NCBI GenBank assembly: GCA_019828565.1
Contig: JAHDYR010000025.1
Span: 744,001 to 808,000, forward strand
Length of the DNA: 64,000 nucleotides
From: Carpediemonas membranifera
Taxonomy: Eukaryota > Fornicata
Direction: 5' to 3'
A program made the translations under genes and the position numbers. A model generated the notes under the pieces. The model made no database searches. It was not told the origin of the DNA and worked only from the letters and a program-made list of their open reading frames with translations. The stretch's first letter is position 1, and every line of letters starts with the position of its first letter. Shown here piece after piece: positions 30,391-41,729 of the stretch.

Positions 30391-31254
30391 GCTGAACAAT
30401 TTGGGCAACAAATCACCTGATGCTAAATATGGACCATAGTTGGCTGAGTCGAGGAGAGGCCAGCCAAGCGTCACTCTGGCCATGTGCAGGCCGAGTGCAC
30501 TGCCTCTCGTCGGGTCTGGAAATAGCCAGTGGTGTAGAGAACCGATATAAAGGATCTGATGCTTGGTCGACCTCACAGCTCCACCTGGACAATGTTATGT
30601 GTCTATTTATGGTGTGGAAGCTATAGAAGCTAGCGACTGTGTCTCATTTACGTGATTTATGGAGCACGCAGTTTATCGATGAGACAATAGTGGTAGTAGT
30701 GGGCGTATGTGCCGACCAAGGACAAGGAGGCCGCCGTGTTCGAGGAGGTCGACCGGGTGGCGCTGCTGGTGCGGCATGTTTATGAGCTGATCGGGTGAGA
30801 CGGGTCTTGAATGATTTTTCGGTTGGTTGAGCCTGACTGTTTTCGACAACACCACCATTACTATTGTCTGAAAGAGCGCTGTCGCATTAAATTTGGCATT
30901 GGCTGCGTGATCGGTCACCGCGTCGGCTCTGACGGCTTGCTCGGCCGGGCTGAGGAGAGTGGAGAGGTATGACTTGTGATGTACTAGGACCGGGAATTTA
31001 CGTATTTAACCAGTTATGTAGCAGAATATGTTCAAACCACGCCCCGGCCCCACCGGGGGTGAGGGTTGGGCATGACGCCGGTGTTTACGAAAATCACCCA
31101 AGAGAGGACACAATGGACAAGGGTCAAGGAAGATTATATAAGCTGAATGGACATAAAACACACATTATGACAGCGTCTGCGGTCAATGTTGTCTGTGTCG
31201 ACAGTCGGCGAGTCGTCAGTCAGAACTTGGCAACCACCGAACCGAGCGTTAGAA
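30391..31254. other. Intergenic region with a possible gene fragment
   Basis: 864 bp between the TMC-like gene and RCC1 copy B. A short open stretch at 30705-30797 on the plus strand (ending VRHVYELIG, stop) has coding-like codon use but no ATG and is closed upstream by tandem TAGs; it looks like the tail of a decayed gene. The rest shows nothing. Confidence 0.35.
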
Positions 31255-32903
31255 ATGATGAGCAGTGCTAGTTCCTCGCCATCGGCCATCAGAGAAGCCC
31301 TTATCTCCGCATTCCGCGCCACGCTCACCGCAACGGGCTCCATCTCTGGGGACATCCCCTCGTTGCTCCAGTGCGCCTACTCCAGACACTTCGGCGAACA
31401 GATGCCCTCGATGCACAAAACAGATAGCACTGCTACACCAACGAGCGCCCCGTCTCTCGAATCCCTCCTCGCCACGCTCTGCAAGATCCCCCTCTCAAGC
31501 CAACCGCGCAAGCCCTCCTCGACCGCGCCCGCTCGATCCTCACCAGCGGCCCCCCGCTGTCCATGAACGTCGAGCTCGCGGATGGCGAGGAGCTCCCGGT
31601 CGCCATGCACACGCTGAACCAGGGCGCGGTGTGGGCGTGTCTGGTGGGTGGCGGAGCCAACCCCGACCTCGAGGACAGGGTGCTGAACGAGGTTCGAGAG
31701 AAGGAGCCAGATGAGACCGATATGCATGACAAGATCCGCAAGGCTCTCACCCCCGAGGCCAAGTGCCTCTGGTTCCTCTGCCGCAAGTTCTTCTTCTCGC
31801 TGAACGTCGCCGAGAAGGACGGCGAGAGCTGTCAGTACACGGGACTAGGCATATGCTACCACCACCGCATGTACATGGGCCGACTCTTCGTGCTCGACAC
31901 TGCCAAGCACACCGCCTTCACCAGGGCCAGGATGCCCAGGGCCCTCGAGGTCTACAGCGACAGGTACACCCACATCGCCAGGACGCCCAAGGGTCTGTGG
32001 GGCTGGGGGGAGAACTATTATGGTCAGCTGGGGTTCCAGTCATCTGGGTTCGTCGACCCGACCCGCCTCACCTTCCCCGCCTGCCCCAAGGTCGCCGAGC
32101 TCGAGGCCAGCCTGCCCGCCTGGGAGAAGCACAGGGTAGTGACTGATGTGATAATCATGGGATCTATGACGACAGAGGACAATCGGACGTTTATTCTCAC
32201 CCCAGTCGGCACTGTCATGGCGGGCGACAATGCAAGCTGGTATACAGGCCGTGTTGCAGATGACAATGATTACCTCTTCCATTCAGTAGGAGTACCCTCC
32301 GGCTTTGTCCCAGAGCATATCATGCACGACCGGAAAGGCACTGTCATTCTCTCAATGGGCGATCGGCAGGTGATCAGTGGAAACAAGATGCATGGCCAGC
32401 TGGGGCTCGGGCACGAGAACAATATGCCTGGCTTTGTCGACCTACCTTTCAGGGTCGACCGCATCATGCCAGGCTGTTACTTCAACGTCTTCCTCAGCGG
32501 CCGCCAGCTGCTGTTCGCCGGCCTAATTCCACGCTATATCGCCCAGTCGGGCCTGCTGCCTGGGTACAGCGAGTACGACAACTGCCCCACACCCACCCCG
32601 CTCCGGTTCCGAGAGAAGGTCAAGGGGTTCCAGTCTGATGACACGACGCTTGTCTGGGTCACTGAGGGCCAGACCCACCTGTGCGATTACGACAAGCAGT
32701 ACTGTGTACCCTTTGAAGCCATAGTATTTGTCGGACGGTGGGTTGGAGGCAGCTTGGTCCACTCATTCCGCGACCCCACCGGCCAGTGGTTCGAGGTGAC
32801 GGGTGTGTCAGATGGGGTGCCTAAGCTGGTCGAGTGCACGGCGCCCAATATGAACTGGGAGATCATCCCTGTCGACGTCGACCCGTGGTATGTGATGGGT
32901 TGA
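31255..32903 (+). CDS. RCC1-like repeat protein, copy B (apparent frameshift)
   Basis: Paralogue of copy A. From ATG 31255 the frame runs to a C5 run at 31488-31492, where it is lost; copy A has one more base at the equivalent place. One extra C would restore ...KIPPLKPTAQALLDRARSIL, matching EIPPLEPSAQALLDRARSIL of copy A. The second part (from about 31500 to 32903) includes the ELADGEELPV block, GLWGWGENYYGQLGFQ and SGNKMHGQLGLGHENN. The 425-nt block 31995-32419 is identical to copy A, but the N-terminal 80 and C-terminal 150 residues differ clearly. It may be intact if the C-run is a base-calling error; otherwise it is a pseudogene. Function unknown beyond a propeller fold. Confidence 0.75.
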
Positions 32904-33772
32904 TTGATCTTTTTTGATGATTTTTGATTGACAAGTGGTAAATTGAATTCACTTTCCCTGGAATGGAATCCAAGAGTCGGCTTTCGGGTCGAGCGGGTCA
33001 CGTGAATGGAATGGCTGGTTTCTCTGTCGATTTCTGAAGAGCAGAGATAGGGTTGGCAGTATCAGTGAACAAATAACAGACGTCATCGCGAAACTTGGTC
33101 AGAACCGATGAGCGCGTCAAATTCGCACCAATTTATCGCCTTCTCACGATCATCATCTATGCCCCTTCCGGATGCCCGCTATCCGCTCCCGGCCAGAGAC
33201 AAGTTGGCGGGGCGAGGTAGGTCGGGGCACGCCACTGTCATCCACCCTGTTATCATCAGCGCTACGAACTGGGACAGCATGAACTGGCTGTAAGGTAAGG
33301 TGGCTAACAGTCTCGGCCCCGTCTGGAGCAGCTGAAGCAGCTGGATCGCCCAGCCGGGGAGGAAAGCTCTTCTGACTGCGATGATTTGATCGCATTGATG
33401 GTAGATGCGGATAAAGATCGTGATATTGAGTTCGTAAAAACAAGATCTTCGCTGCTAACAGCGTTCAAGGCCGCGAGATAGACCTTTGTCTTCATTGAGA
33501 GGGTGTTGGGCTTGGAGAAGAGGAACCTAGCAGCGCTATCAGTTTTGCGACTCACAAGTACATCTTTGAGCTCGTCTTTGAGACGTGATAGCGCTTTTCG
33601 CGATCCAATTTTCACCACGGTCCGCAGTTGTGGTTAGACTGCTCGCGGCCACAGGAGTGCTCCGATGACCAGTAGACGCGATCACATCTGTTTCTCACGG
33701 CTCTACCACCGTGCTACTACCCTCGACTCCTCACATTCGCCTGTCAAAGAGCAGCATCAAGCAGTGCAGATT
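32904..33772. other. Intergenic region with doubtful small gene
   Basis: Between RCC1 copy B and the WD40 gene. A minus-strand frame at 33304-33618 (containing SRLKDELKDVLVSRKTDSAA) has helical, coding-like composition. It begins with GTG, and its first ATG would leave only ~63 residues; it could be an exon of a small unrecognised gene. No other structure seen. Confidence 0.35.
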
Positions 33773-35803
33773 ATGTCGCATCATCGTGTGCTGCGGATGT
33801 CCACCTTCAATCCAATTCGTGCAGTTGAACTGAACCATCCAATCACCTCATTACAACCTTCTAGTGCCGGTCTGCTTGCGATTGTAGGACATTGTGTCCT
33901 ACAACTCGCGTCAGACCTTTCTGTTGTCGATCAGTACGGAAAAGCCTCCACTGGCGTGCACAAAAGGAAGATCACGCATGCAATAGAGCTAGACGACCGC
34001 ATCTTATCATTTGCAGCTGATCGAACCTTTGTTGTTTGGTCCATGATCGATCAAACTGCAACACACGTGTACCACCTTCCTTTCGACGTTACAGACGTAG
34101 TGTCCACGCCAGACCAGTGCAGTGTGTTCATATCTGACAATACCGGGTCGATCCACCACTGTGAGCTGAACACGGGCGTTGTTTCCCTGTTTGCCCGAGC
34201 ACCATTCGTCGCCAAAACACTGACAATATGTGATAAGGCCAAGATGCTGATCGTGAGCCATTCCAACGGCAGTGTGACCTTTTTTGACCTGGTTCAGAGC
34301 ATTCCCATCGCGATGATGCCCACGCGCAAGGCCGCGATCACGGCATCAGCAATCTCGCACAACGCACGGTTCCTGGCCTTCGGGTACAGCGATGGGGCCG
34401 TAGCAGCATACGACATCACCCGAATCACTCTCCCAATGGTCAAACCCGACCTCATGTCCGAGAAACCCAAGTCCGATTACCTCAAGGTCGGGGTCGAGGC
34501 CATCCCACAGGCCCTGCCGATGCCGGAGAACATGTCGTTGCTATGGGTCGAGACTGGCGTGACTTTGGGCAGCGGGCCGGTAGTGGTGCTGGACTTCTCG
34601 CCAGATGACGCGCATATCGCCTCTTCGGCGACTGAGTGTGTTTCTTACATATGGGATGTCAGCCCGACCGAGGGGGCGTGCCCCGCAGTGTTCCAGATCA
34701 ACTCCGTGGACGTGCCGCATCTGATCTTCCTCAACGACGGCTCTCTCATGGTTGCGTCGTCCGCCCAGATTCTGTCGCTCGAGCCCAGCGCCACTGCTCC
34801 TCGAATGACTGCAACTCGCGCCGTACAGCATGCCGACCCGCTCGGGGCGACCTCGGACTGGACGACCGCTGTCGCTCAGGGTCGAATGACCCCGGACGCG
34901 GCCCTCAACTGGGTCTGCGGCGTGGGTGGGGTCGACCCGCATGCTTTGAATTCATCACTCCATAATATTCCGGACGGCCGGAATTCTCTTGTCCGGCTGA
35001 TGGTCAAGATGCAGCGGGACCACGGGGTTGAGCCTGTTACGCTTGTAAGAAGAGCGGCGATGGACGACGGGGCCGTATTCTTGCAGCAGGCTGAGCTCGA
35101 CAGCGCCGCAGCAGTAGCCAATATTCGCCGCTCTAAGGCCATTCAGAACGCACGAATTCGGTTCGTCAATCTGGGCACGAGTAACATCGCCATTGAGCGG
35201 TCCCCTGCCCAGCCGATGCACAAGACCGGGGTGTACCACTCCCCGCCCCGAGTCAGACCTCCTAAAACTGCGTGGTCGACTCCCCACACTGCGCCCGGGG
35301 ACATTGTGTCCGTCAAGCGGCAGACGATACCTTCGCCACATCGGTCGGCCGTGCCTTCGACGCCCATGGGCCGAATGATTCAGACCGGACCCATTTATCG
35401 GAGGACGACAGCTGACCCCCAGCCCATCCGGCAGACTGGGGGTTTGGCCCGGCAGAGGGCCAACCTTCCTGTGCTCGGCAAAACTGCACTAAAGTTCGAC
35501 TCTGGGCCGAGTCGGAACCGTCTGGCTAAGCAAGCGGCAGCTGATGCGGCCAGCAACACGGCCCATCTCTGGCGGCTTCCAGGAGTGACCATGGGTCACC
35601 CCGGCATGAGCGCCGGCCCCTCCATTCCCTCTCCCAAGACTACGAGAGCCCAAGCTGCAGGGCCTAGGCTCGGTTTATTCTCTACGAGGATGGCGTTAGG
35701 TGTGAGGAAGGGCCTTTCGCTGGGGCAGTTCGTGAGGTCAGGCCAGGGTGTGTCTGGCGGGCCATTGTTCGAGCTCAACATCGTGAAGCTCAATGTGAAG
35801 TGA
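33773..35803 (+). CDS. WD40-repeat protein with disordered C-terminal tail
   Basis: A 676-residue protein. Residues ~10-370 form a propeller of irregular WD40 repeats (DRTFVVWSMID, SNGSVTFFDLV, YSDGAVAAYDI, ATECVSYIWDVS). A helical segment follows, and the last ~200 residues are Pro/Arg/Thr-rich and probably disordered (repeated RPP, PSPHRS). No catalytic motif. The family was not recognised; similar layouts occur in axonemal and trafficking scaffolds. The ATG at 33773 (MSHHRVLRM) is preferred to the upstream one at 33665, which would add an unconserved 36-residue leader, and an alternative lies at 33797. Confidence 0.75.
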   Translation: MSHHRVLRMSTFNPIRAVELNHPITSLQPSSAGLLAIVGHCVLQLASDLSVVDQYGKASTGVHKRKITHAIELDDRILSFAADRTFVVWSMIDQTATHVYHLPFDVTDVVSTPDQCSVFISDNTGSIHHCELNTGVVSLFARAPFVAKTLTICDKAKMLIVSHSNGSVTFFDLVQSIPIAMMPTRKAAITASAISHNARFLAFGYSDGAVAAYDITRITLPMVKPDLMSEKPKSDYLKVGVEAIPQALPMPENMSLLWVETGVTLGSGPVVVLDFSPDDAHIASSATECVSYIWDVSPTEGACPAVFQINSVDVPHLIFLNDGSLMVASSAQILSLEPSATAPRMTATRAVQHADPLGATSDWTTAVAQGRMTPDAALNWVCGVGGVDPHALNSSLHNIPDGRNSLVRLMVKMQRDHGVEPVTLVRRAAMDDGAVFLQQAELDSAAAVANIRRSKAIQNARIRFVNLGTSNIAIERSPAQPMHKTGVYHSPPRVRPPKTAWSTPHTAPGDIVSVKRQTIPSPHRSAVPSTPMGRMIQTGPIYRRTTADPQPIRQTGGLARQRANLPVLGKTALKFDSGPSRNRLAKQAAADAASNTAHLWRLPGVTMGHPGMSAGPSIPSPKTTRAQAAGPRLGLFSTRMALGVRKGLSLGQFVRSGQGVSGGPLFELNIVKLNVK

Positions 35804-36575
35804 GGTGGGAGTCAGCTTGGGTAATAATCGCGTCTTATTATTTGTCTTCCCTTAAATTTTATCGATTGGATAGTTTATGCTGAACCTGTGGCTTGTCTAT
35901 GGCGGTAGTGCCCCGATAAATGATATTGATGTTCCTATGTCACGACCTGGTATTGTTCACTGGGATATTGGCCTGCTGGCGGCATGTCACCCTGGCATCG
36001 GGTTGCGAGTTACTTCACGCGACATGACATTCACTCGAGTTCTTTCGGGTATTGGGACTTCGCCATCGGCAGCCTGATGCCCTTTTCTTGTGTGATCAGT
36101 CACTGGTATTGAAACCGACCCAAGATTTATAACGGTCAGACTGTGGTTGTCAATTGGGATGGTTATTTGGCTTGGCCATGGCGGGGCGACTGGGCCAACC
36201 CGGACCAGTCGAGATCGTCAGAGGACGAGCTCCCACCACCACTGATCGCCCAGAAGCAGTGCGACCTGATACCCGAGAGGCCCCTCGGGATGCTGGCCAG
36301 GGGCGAGCTTGATTATTTACTGGAGGGGGAGAGGGGATAAAGTTTTCTGCTCTTTCGGTTCATACGGTGTGCGGCGTGCAGTGGGGGCGACAGCATCGAC
36401 CCGGTCGACCCTTGTTGAACCTCGTGAGAGGATGAAATGATCCACACTGTGCATGGCAATGTACGGTCTCGCGCTTGCTCCCAGTTGCCCTAGTGGCAGG
36501 GGGGTGTACATAAACTACTACTGGGGGAAGGAACTGGGCCGAGTCCCGTTGGCAGGATAAGGCAAGTGGCGAGCC
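35804..36575. other. Intergenic region with possible gene fragment
   Basis: 772 bp. An open stretch at 36143-36340 on the plus strand (ending GELDYLLEGERG, stop) has coding-like third positions but starts with GTG; it may be an orphan exon or decayed gene end. The remainder is AT-richer and shows no gene. Confidence 0.35.
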
Positions 36576-37361
36576 ATGGGCATCACTTGGGACGAGAAGA
36601 GGCAGCGCTCGAAGGAGAAGCATACGGCTATTGTGAAGAAGCGCAAGGAGGAGCGTCTGGCTCTTTTAAAGCAGACAATGACTGACGAGGAAAGAGAACA
36701 ACACCGCCTCGATGTGGCAGCTCAGAGGCACGAGCGGATCGAGAAAGAAAAGGCCGAGAAGGCTGAACGCAGGGAAATGGCACGCACAGGTATTCCCATT
36801 ATCGTTGATCTCGGTTTTGACGACCTGATGAAAGATGGCGCGAGGAAGTCCCTCGCCTCTCAGTGCCGGATGGCGTACGGGGCCGTCATGAAGATGAGCA
36901 AGCCCATGCACCTCTCGTTTGTCGGTGCCCCGGGTTCCGACACGCTCACCCGTGTCCGGGAGACCCCTGGTAATGACCAATGGGTGGCGACGTTCCACGA
37001 GGGCTCGCTGACAGATACCGACGAGAATGGGAAGCAGCTGTGGGCGAAGGAGCGTCTAGTCTACCTCTCTGCCGACGCCGAGGAGACTGTTGGCGAGATC
37101 GGGAACGATATTCTAATTGTTGGTGGACTCGTGGACAAGAACCAAGCGAAGGGTGTATGTCACAGGAAAGCGAGGGAGCTCGGCATAAGGACCGTGGCGC
37201 TTCCTGACAAGCTGCTCAGACAGTACCAGTTCAAGATCCTCACCACCAACCAGGTTGTCGAGATTGTTGCCAAGTTCCGTGATGCCGGAGATACTGGCTC
37301 TACTGAGCAACGGTGGAGTGACGCCATCGGGGCCGTGTTGCCCAGGCGGAGGTCGGGGTGA
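36576..37361 (+). CDS. tRNA (guanine-9-N1) methyltransferase, Trm10 family
   Basis: A 261-residue SPOUT methyltransferase that uses S-adenosylmethionine to methylate N1 of purine 9 in tRNA. The N-terminal ~70 residues are a charged helix typical of Trm10. The SPOUT core shows IPIIVDLGFDDLM, a central block with LVYLSADAEETV (the catalytic-loop Asp region), the knot motif IVGGLVDKNQAKG and ALPDKLLRQYQFKILTTNQV near the C-terminus. The length is close to that of yeast Trm10. It is nuclear or cytosolic; no mitochondrial-type leader is present. No intron. The start follows the only in-frame ATG with the full N-terminal helix. Confidence 0.93.
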   Translation: MGITWDEKRQRSKEKHTAIVKKRKEERLALLKQTMTDEEREQHRLDVAAQRHERIEKEKAEKAERREMARTGIPIIVDLGFDDLMKDGARKSLASQCRMAYGAVMKMSKPMHLSFVGAPGSDTLTRVRETPGNDQWVATFHEGSLTDTDENGKQLWAKERLVYLSADAEETVGEIGNDILIVGGLVDKNQAKGVCHRKARELGIRTVALPDKLLRQYQFKILTTNQVVEIVAKFRDAGDTGSTEQRWSDAIGAVLPRRRSG

Positions 37362-38078
37362 CGTGGCCCTACGACGGCTGGGATCGTTTCGTCGCTAGGG
37401 CAGACACAGCACGTAAAGCACGCCGGGAGAGTTCATGTGTAAGCTTGCTGTTGATAAAGGGGGTGGAGAGCGCGTATGTCATTCGCAGGACAAGAGTCGG
37501 AACGCCGGAGGAGATGACTTTTGTACACTCGCGAGGACGTTGAAAAAGCGACAATCGACGCCAGAAATGACGTAAAATGGGTGCATTACAGCTGTGCTCT
37601 GCTCATTGCTCGGGCTATGAGCGAAGTGACACGAACTAGGACATCTCTGCAGAAGGCAGGGTAGCAACATTCATCTGATGCGAATCGCCACTTTTCACAT
37701 GGTTCTATCACTTCAAGAGCTTGTAACACGCGAGCTGGTGTGATTCTGTCCCGTTCTTGTTCGAGACTTGTTGTCAAGCATTGGTCGTATCTCCCGAAGA
37801 CACCCTGAGCGCACAACAGCGAGCCAGAGACATCGCGTGAGGCCAGTCAGGCATCATTCGGCTTTTGAAGGCTTTTTGAAGGTCGGCCGAAATTTCTTTC
37901 ATGTCGGATCTAGGTATTTCGAGTGACGAAGAATAGCAGCCCCGCAGCAGAGAGCACTACTCATCCCGTGTAGCACATCCATGCTCCTGCATTTTCCCTC
38001 TTCTGCTTCCTATTGATTTTAGCCATTTTTGCCAAGAAAACGGTTCAACTTCAAAGCCTTTCGGTTTGAGCACAGAAC
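37362..38078. other. Intergenic region, no gene seen
   Basis: 717 bp between Trm10 and RPS11. Short frames on both strands lack coding character. It should contain the RPS11 promoter; the last ~60 bases before the ATG are pyrimidine- and A-rich. Confidence 0.5.
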
Positions 38079-38471
38079 ATGGAGCGTTCCTACCACGTCG
38101 CTGGAAAGGCCCGTAATGTTGGCATGGGCATCAAGGCCCCTACCACTTCCGAGGAGTACTTCGATAAGAAGTGCCCTTTCCGTGGTGATGTTGCTATCCG
38201 TGGCCGCATCCTCCGTGGTGTCGTCGTTTCCGCCAAGATGCAGCGCACTATCATCGTCCGCCGTGACTACCTTCACTTCGTCCAGAAGTACAAGCGTTAC
38301 GAGCGCCGCCACAAGCACATCGCTGTTCACCTCTCTCCCGCCTTCAAGGTCAACCCCGGTGACACTGTTACCATCGGTGAGTGCCGCCCCCTCTCCAAGA
38401 CTGTGCGCTTCAACGTTATCGCCCACGAGCCCTCCACTGCCGTCCAGAAGAAGGGTTTCGCCAAGCTTTAA
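38079..38471 (+). CDS. RPS11: 40S ribosomal protein S11 (uS17)
   Basis: A 130-residue cytosolic small-subunit protein that binds 18S rRNA. The conserved core is clear: [59 protein letters not shown] and the signature [20 protein letters not shown]. It is shorter than human RPS11 (158) because about 25 residues of the N-terminal extension are missing. Codon use is strongly biased toward C-ending codons, as expected for a highly expressed gene. No intron is required, and no better upstream start was found. Confidence 0.97.
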   Translation: MERSYHVAGKARNVGMGIKAPTTSEEYFDKKCPFRGDVAIRGRILRGVVVSAKMQRTIIVRRDYLHFVQKYKRYERRHKHIAVHLSPAFKVNPGDTVTIGECRPLSKTVRFNVIAHEPSTAVQKKGFAKL

Positions 38472-38749
38472 GTAATTCTTGGTTTCGGACATTCACGAAG
38501 TAAACAGTGAGCATAGGAATGAGTCGTTTTGAGATTTGTATGGGCTTAGTTCTCTCCTTTGTGAGTTTGGTCCGGACTGACCTGAGCATCACACATACCA
38601 TGGCCGACGGGCGAAAGGAGAAAATTTTGCCAAACCCCAGCAGCACAGGTTAGGTAGGTAGACCTACTACATGCATGCTCTCGAGTGCTCAAGCATCTAA
38701 AGTGAGGTTGAGTTGGATCGACTTGTCAGAAGAATCGATCACCTTGAAC

Positions 38750-39419
38750 ATGGTTGTGCTAGTGCTTGTGGTGCGTTTGAGAGATAAGATGGCTCTTACG
38801 GGCTCAATTGAGAATGGTAGCGAACTTGCAGAGCAGAAGAGCCGCGCGAAGTCCATCTCTCGAAGCATTACCGAAGAATCACCGAATAGACTGTCTGTGG
38901 ACGACGAGGAGTATATGTATCAGTTTGTTAGTCTCTTTACTCTCACCTAGCTACATCGTAGACACCGGAGTGATCTACATTGCCGCCGCCGAAAAGGGCT
39001 ATCCCTCCCGTCTGGCGTTTGCCTTCCTCGACAGCCTCAAGGAACGCTTCTACGCATCCCACGGCCACCAGATCGACGATGCGTCCAGGCCATATGAGTA
39101 TATCCGCTTTGCCCAAGACATCACGAAGATGTTGAAGGAATACAGAGACCCAAGGTCTCAGCGCAACCTTGACCTCATCGAGGGAGAGCTCAAGGAGGTC
39201 CGTAGGGTCATGGTGAAGAACGTCCAGGACATCATTGACCGCGAGGAACAGCTAGCCAATATTTCCGACATGTCTTCACAACTCAAGAGCGACGCCGCAG
39301 TCTACGCCGACAAGGCAAAGCAGCTCGCCACCCAGACTGCTTGGAGGCAGTACGCGCCCTTCATCGCTGTGGCGCTCGTGGTTCTGTTCCTCCTCATCCT
39401 CCGCTGGTTCCTTAGATAA
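38750..39419 (+). CDS. SEC22: Sec22-like R-SNARE with longin domain, two exons
   Basis: Exons 38750-38922 and 38951-39419 flank a 28-nt intron (38923-38950, GTTTGT...TCACCTAG); total 642 nt, 213 residues. Splicing restores EEYMYHYIVDTGVIYIAAAEKGYP, the longin-domain strand region of Sec22 (compare human HYIIEQGVCYLVL). A conserved block RLAFAFLDSLKERF follows, then RPYEYIRF, an R-SNARE helix (NLDLIEGELKEVRRVMVKNV with adjacent layers), and a C-terminal membrane anchor of ~20 residues ending in RWFLR. Sec22 mediates fusion in ER-Golgi transport. Without the intron the first exon runs into a stop, so splicing is needed. Confidence 0.92.
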
Positions 39420-39524
39420 ACCCAACCTTGCACTGCCGGCCGGTTGTTGCAGATTAAGGACAACCAAAAACAGATCTCGCTTGCATTTTATGACGACAGA
39501 CATACTATAAGAACAACAGCGCCC

Positions 39525-41342
39525 TCAGCGGGCTTCCCACTCGTTCAAGGCGCCCATCATCAGGAGCAGCGCCAGGTCACGGGAGAAGTTCTTCTCGCCG
39601 AGAACAGTCACATCAGATGATGAGATCGCTGCAATCTCCGCGCCTATGGAGTCAATAATCAAAATCTCATCCTCCATCTTGCTGATCATCCGATATACGA
39701 CAAAATCTCCAGATAGAATAGTCTTATTGACGGAATTGAATCTGACATAATTGGGAATACCGGCATATGAGATCGAGTAACACCCGTCGGCATCCCGCTT
39801 CAACTTGACTTGCGCCAGAGTCGCAAAAGTCGCGCCGTCCTCGAGAGAAATCGTATCTCGATTCATTCTGAAGAGCGCGACTCCCCTGTTAGACGGTTGG
39901 GCTGTGACAAGCCCAGATGTCCGGTTCGCGGAGAACTGAGTGGCTTGGCTCTGGTAGAGCAGGGGCAGCTTCTCCGCAAGGGCAGGTAGGACTTCGGGCA
40001 GGGCGTCGGCTGACTGGAGGGTGACTTCAATCTCGACTGTGACTGTGCCGACTACTGAATCAGATGCGGATACCAGCTCGACCGTCTCAATGGCACTGAC
40101 ACCATTTTCATTCTCCGGCAGCTTGAGTGAAGCCACGAGCTCGCCGAGCTGGACCACACCCTTGCCAGTAGGCGCATTGGTCGGTTCCCCCTGGGGTTCA
40201 GGCATGACATCGGACAGAATCACTGAAAGTGTCACCTCGTGATACCTAGTAGCGTCAAAGTGAACCACGTTTGAAGTCAACGCCGACCTAGCCACCGCCA
40301 GCTGGAAGGGGTGCAGGGGCGACCCGAGCCCGACTGAGAGCTGCGAGGTTGACTCGAGGTTGGAGAGGGTCGAGTCGATCATCTTGACCGTCACGCGATA
40401 CAACGGCTCGAACTGGCGGTCAATGGTCTGTGAGTCCATTAATTTCCTTAGGTCCATCTGCACAGAGGGTATTCTGAGCGCAACCGCGGCAGCCTGGCCA
40501 TTAGGGAATGTGACCGTGGCAGACTTGCCACGCCACTTCAGCCCGACACTCTGGGTGGACCTGTTGGTCACTGTGACGTCTTCTACGGGCACACTGACGT
40601 CTAGCAGGTCGGCTCCGTGCTCATCAGCAGTGGCGACACCGTAGAGCATAACACGTCGATTTGTGATAATGATTCTTCGGAGATGCTTCTTAAACGCAGA
40701 TGTGGCCATGATCACCACGCTGTGGGTGACCACACTCTCGCCCGCACACAGCAAGCCCGTCATCGCGTCCTTGGCGCCCGAGTCACCCCACTGCCAGTCG
40801 CCCAGCACCGTGACGTTCTTAGGCCGGTCTGACTTGAGCACTGCCTTCTTCAGTCTGATCTTCGCGTCGTGTGGTATCTTTGACTTCTTCCCACCGTGGG
40901 AAAGAACGACGCGAATGGCGTCCGGGGCTGGCCTGATCGGCTGGAAGGGCTGGTCGCGCGACTCGAGGAAGTCCAGCGTGCCTTCGTAGCAGGAGTTGAG
41001 GTTAGTAGACGCCTGGAGCTCGTTTTCGCTCAGTTTCGGCCCGCACACGGCGCGGATCGACTGGGCTTGCCGTAAGGAGTGGAGGACGGAAAACAGGTTG
41101 TGTGCGAGCGTCATACAGAGAAAGTTAGCATCTGCGGGGCCGTCATAGTCTCCATGCACCAGCGGAGTGATTACTTCGTCGGAAATTACCTTCAGATGCT
41201 CAACAATTGCGGCATACTGGGCTAAATTCAGACCTGCGAGCAGATCGTAGCCCCGTTTAAACGATGTAGGTATATTGGCGGGGAAATCTGTCGATTCACC
41301 CATCACCTGTCGCTTGGTGGCTGCGGTGCCGTTTCGGAGCAT
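39525..41342 (-). CDS. Hypothetical protein, possible PH-like domain
   Basis: A 605-residue protein with no recognised family. The frame formally opens with GTG; the first ATG is at 41342. Residues ~20-150 are helical, ~200-290 include a beta-rich segment (RRIIITNRRVMLYGV) that resembles a PH or GRAM-like fold, and the C-terminal half alternates beta-rich and acidic parts. No signal peptide, membrane helix or catalytic motif. Codon use and length support a real gene. It shares its upstream interval (387 bp) with the divergent RAD51 paralogue. Confidence 0.72.
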   Translation of the reverse strand: MLRNGTAATKRQVMGESTDFPANIPTSFKRGYDLLAGLNLAQYAAIVEHLKVISDEVITPLVHGDYDGPADANFLCMTLAHNLFSVLHSLRQAQSIRAVCGPKLSENELQASTNLNSCYEGTLDFLESRDQPFQPIRPAPDAIRVVLSHGGKKSKIPHDAKIRLKKAVLKSDRPKNVTVLGDWQWGDSGAKDAMTGLLCAGESVVTHSVVIMATSAFKKHLRRIIITNRRVMLYGVATADEHGADLLDVSVPVEDVTVTNRSTQSVGLKWRGKSATVTFPNGQAAAVALRIPSVQMDLRKLMDSQTIDRQFEPLYRVTVKMIDSTLSNLESTSQLSVGLGSPLHPFQLAVARSALTSNVVHFDATRYHEVTLSVILSDVMPEPQGEPTNAPTGKGVVQLGELVASLKLPENENGVSAIETVELVSASDSVVGTVTVEIEVTLQSADALPEVLPALAEKLPLLYQSQATQFSANRTSGLVTAQPSNRGVALFRMNRDTISLEDGATFATLAQVKLKRDADGCYSISYAGIPNYVRFNSVNKTILSGDFVVYRMISKMEDEILIIDSIGAEIAAISSSDVTVLGEKNFSRDLALLLMMGALNEWEAR

Positions 41343-41729
41343 ATTCTGCACTTCGCCTCCATCTCTACATAATCAGAAATCCAAGACCTCCAGCCCGTCT
41401 TCCCAACTATAACCCCAATACACCAATTACGGCTAACCAGCCGCTAGTCTTCGCCTCCGGGCAAGCTAATTGAAGTGGAGAGACGCAGTGCTTGCACTGT
41501 GCACTCAATGATACTTCACTAGATCTCAACATAAATGGGAAACAGGTGTATCGTGTGCATGCACGAGAAAGGCTGATACTTACTGCGATGAAACCATCTT
41601 TTCCGCTATTTCCATCATCAAGGGTCGACTCAAGTGACACTCCCAGGCCGGAAACGGGAAATGTTGCTGGTAACAGTCCCTCCCTGCTGAACTCAGGGAC
41701 GAGAAACGTGTTAGTCGCCCAACCCTCCG
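41343..41729. other. Divergent intergenic region
   Basis: 387 bp between the unknown protein gene and the RAD51 paralogue; no gene seen, presumably a bidirectional promoter. Confidence 0.5.
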
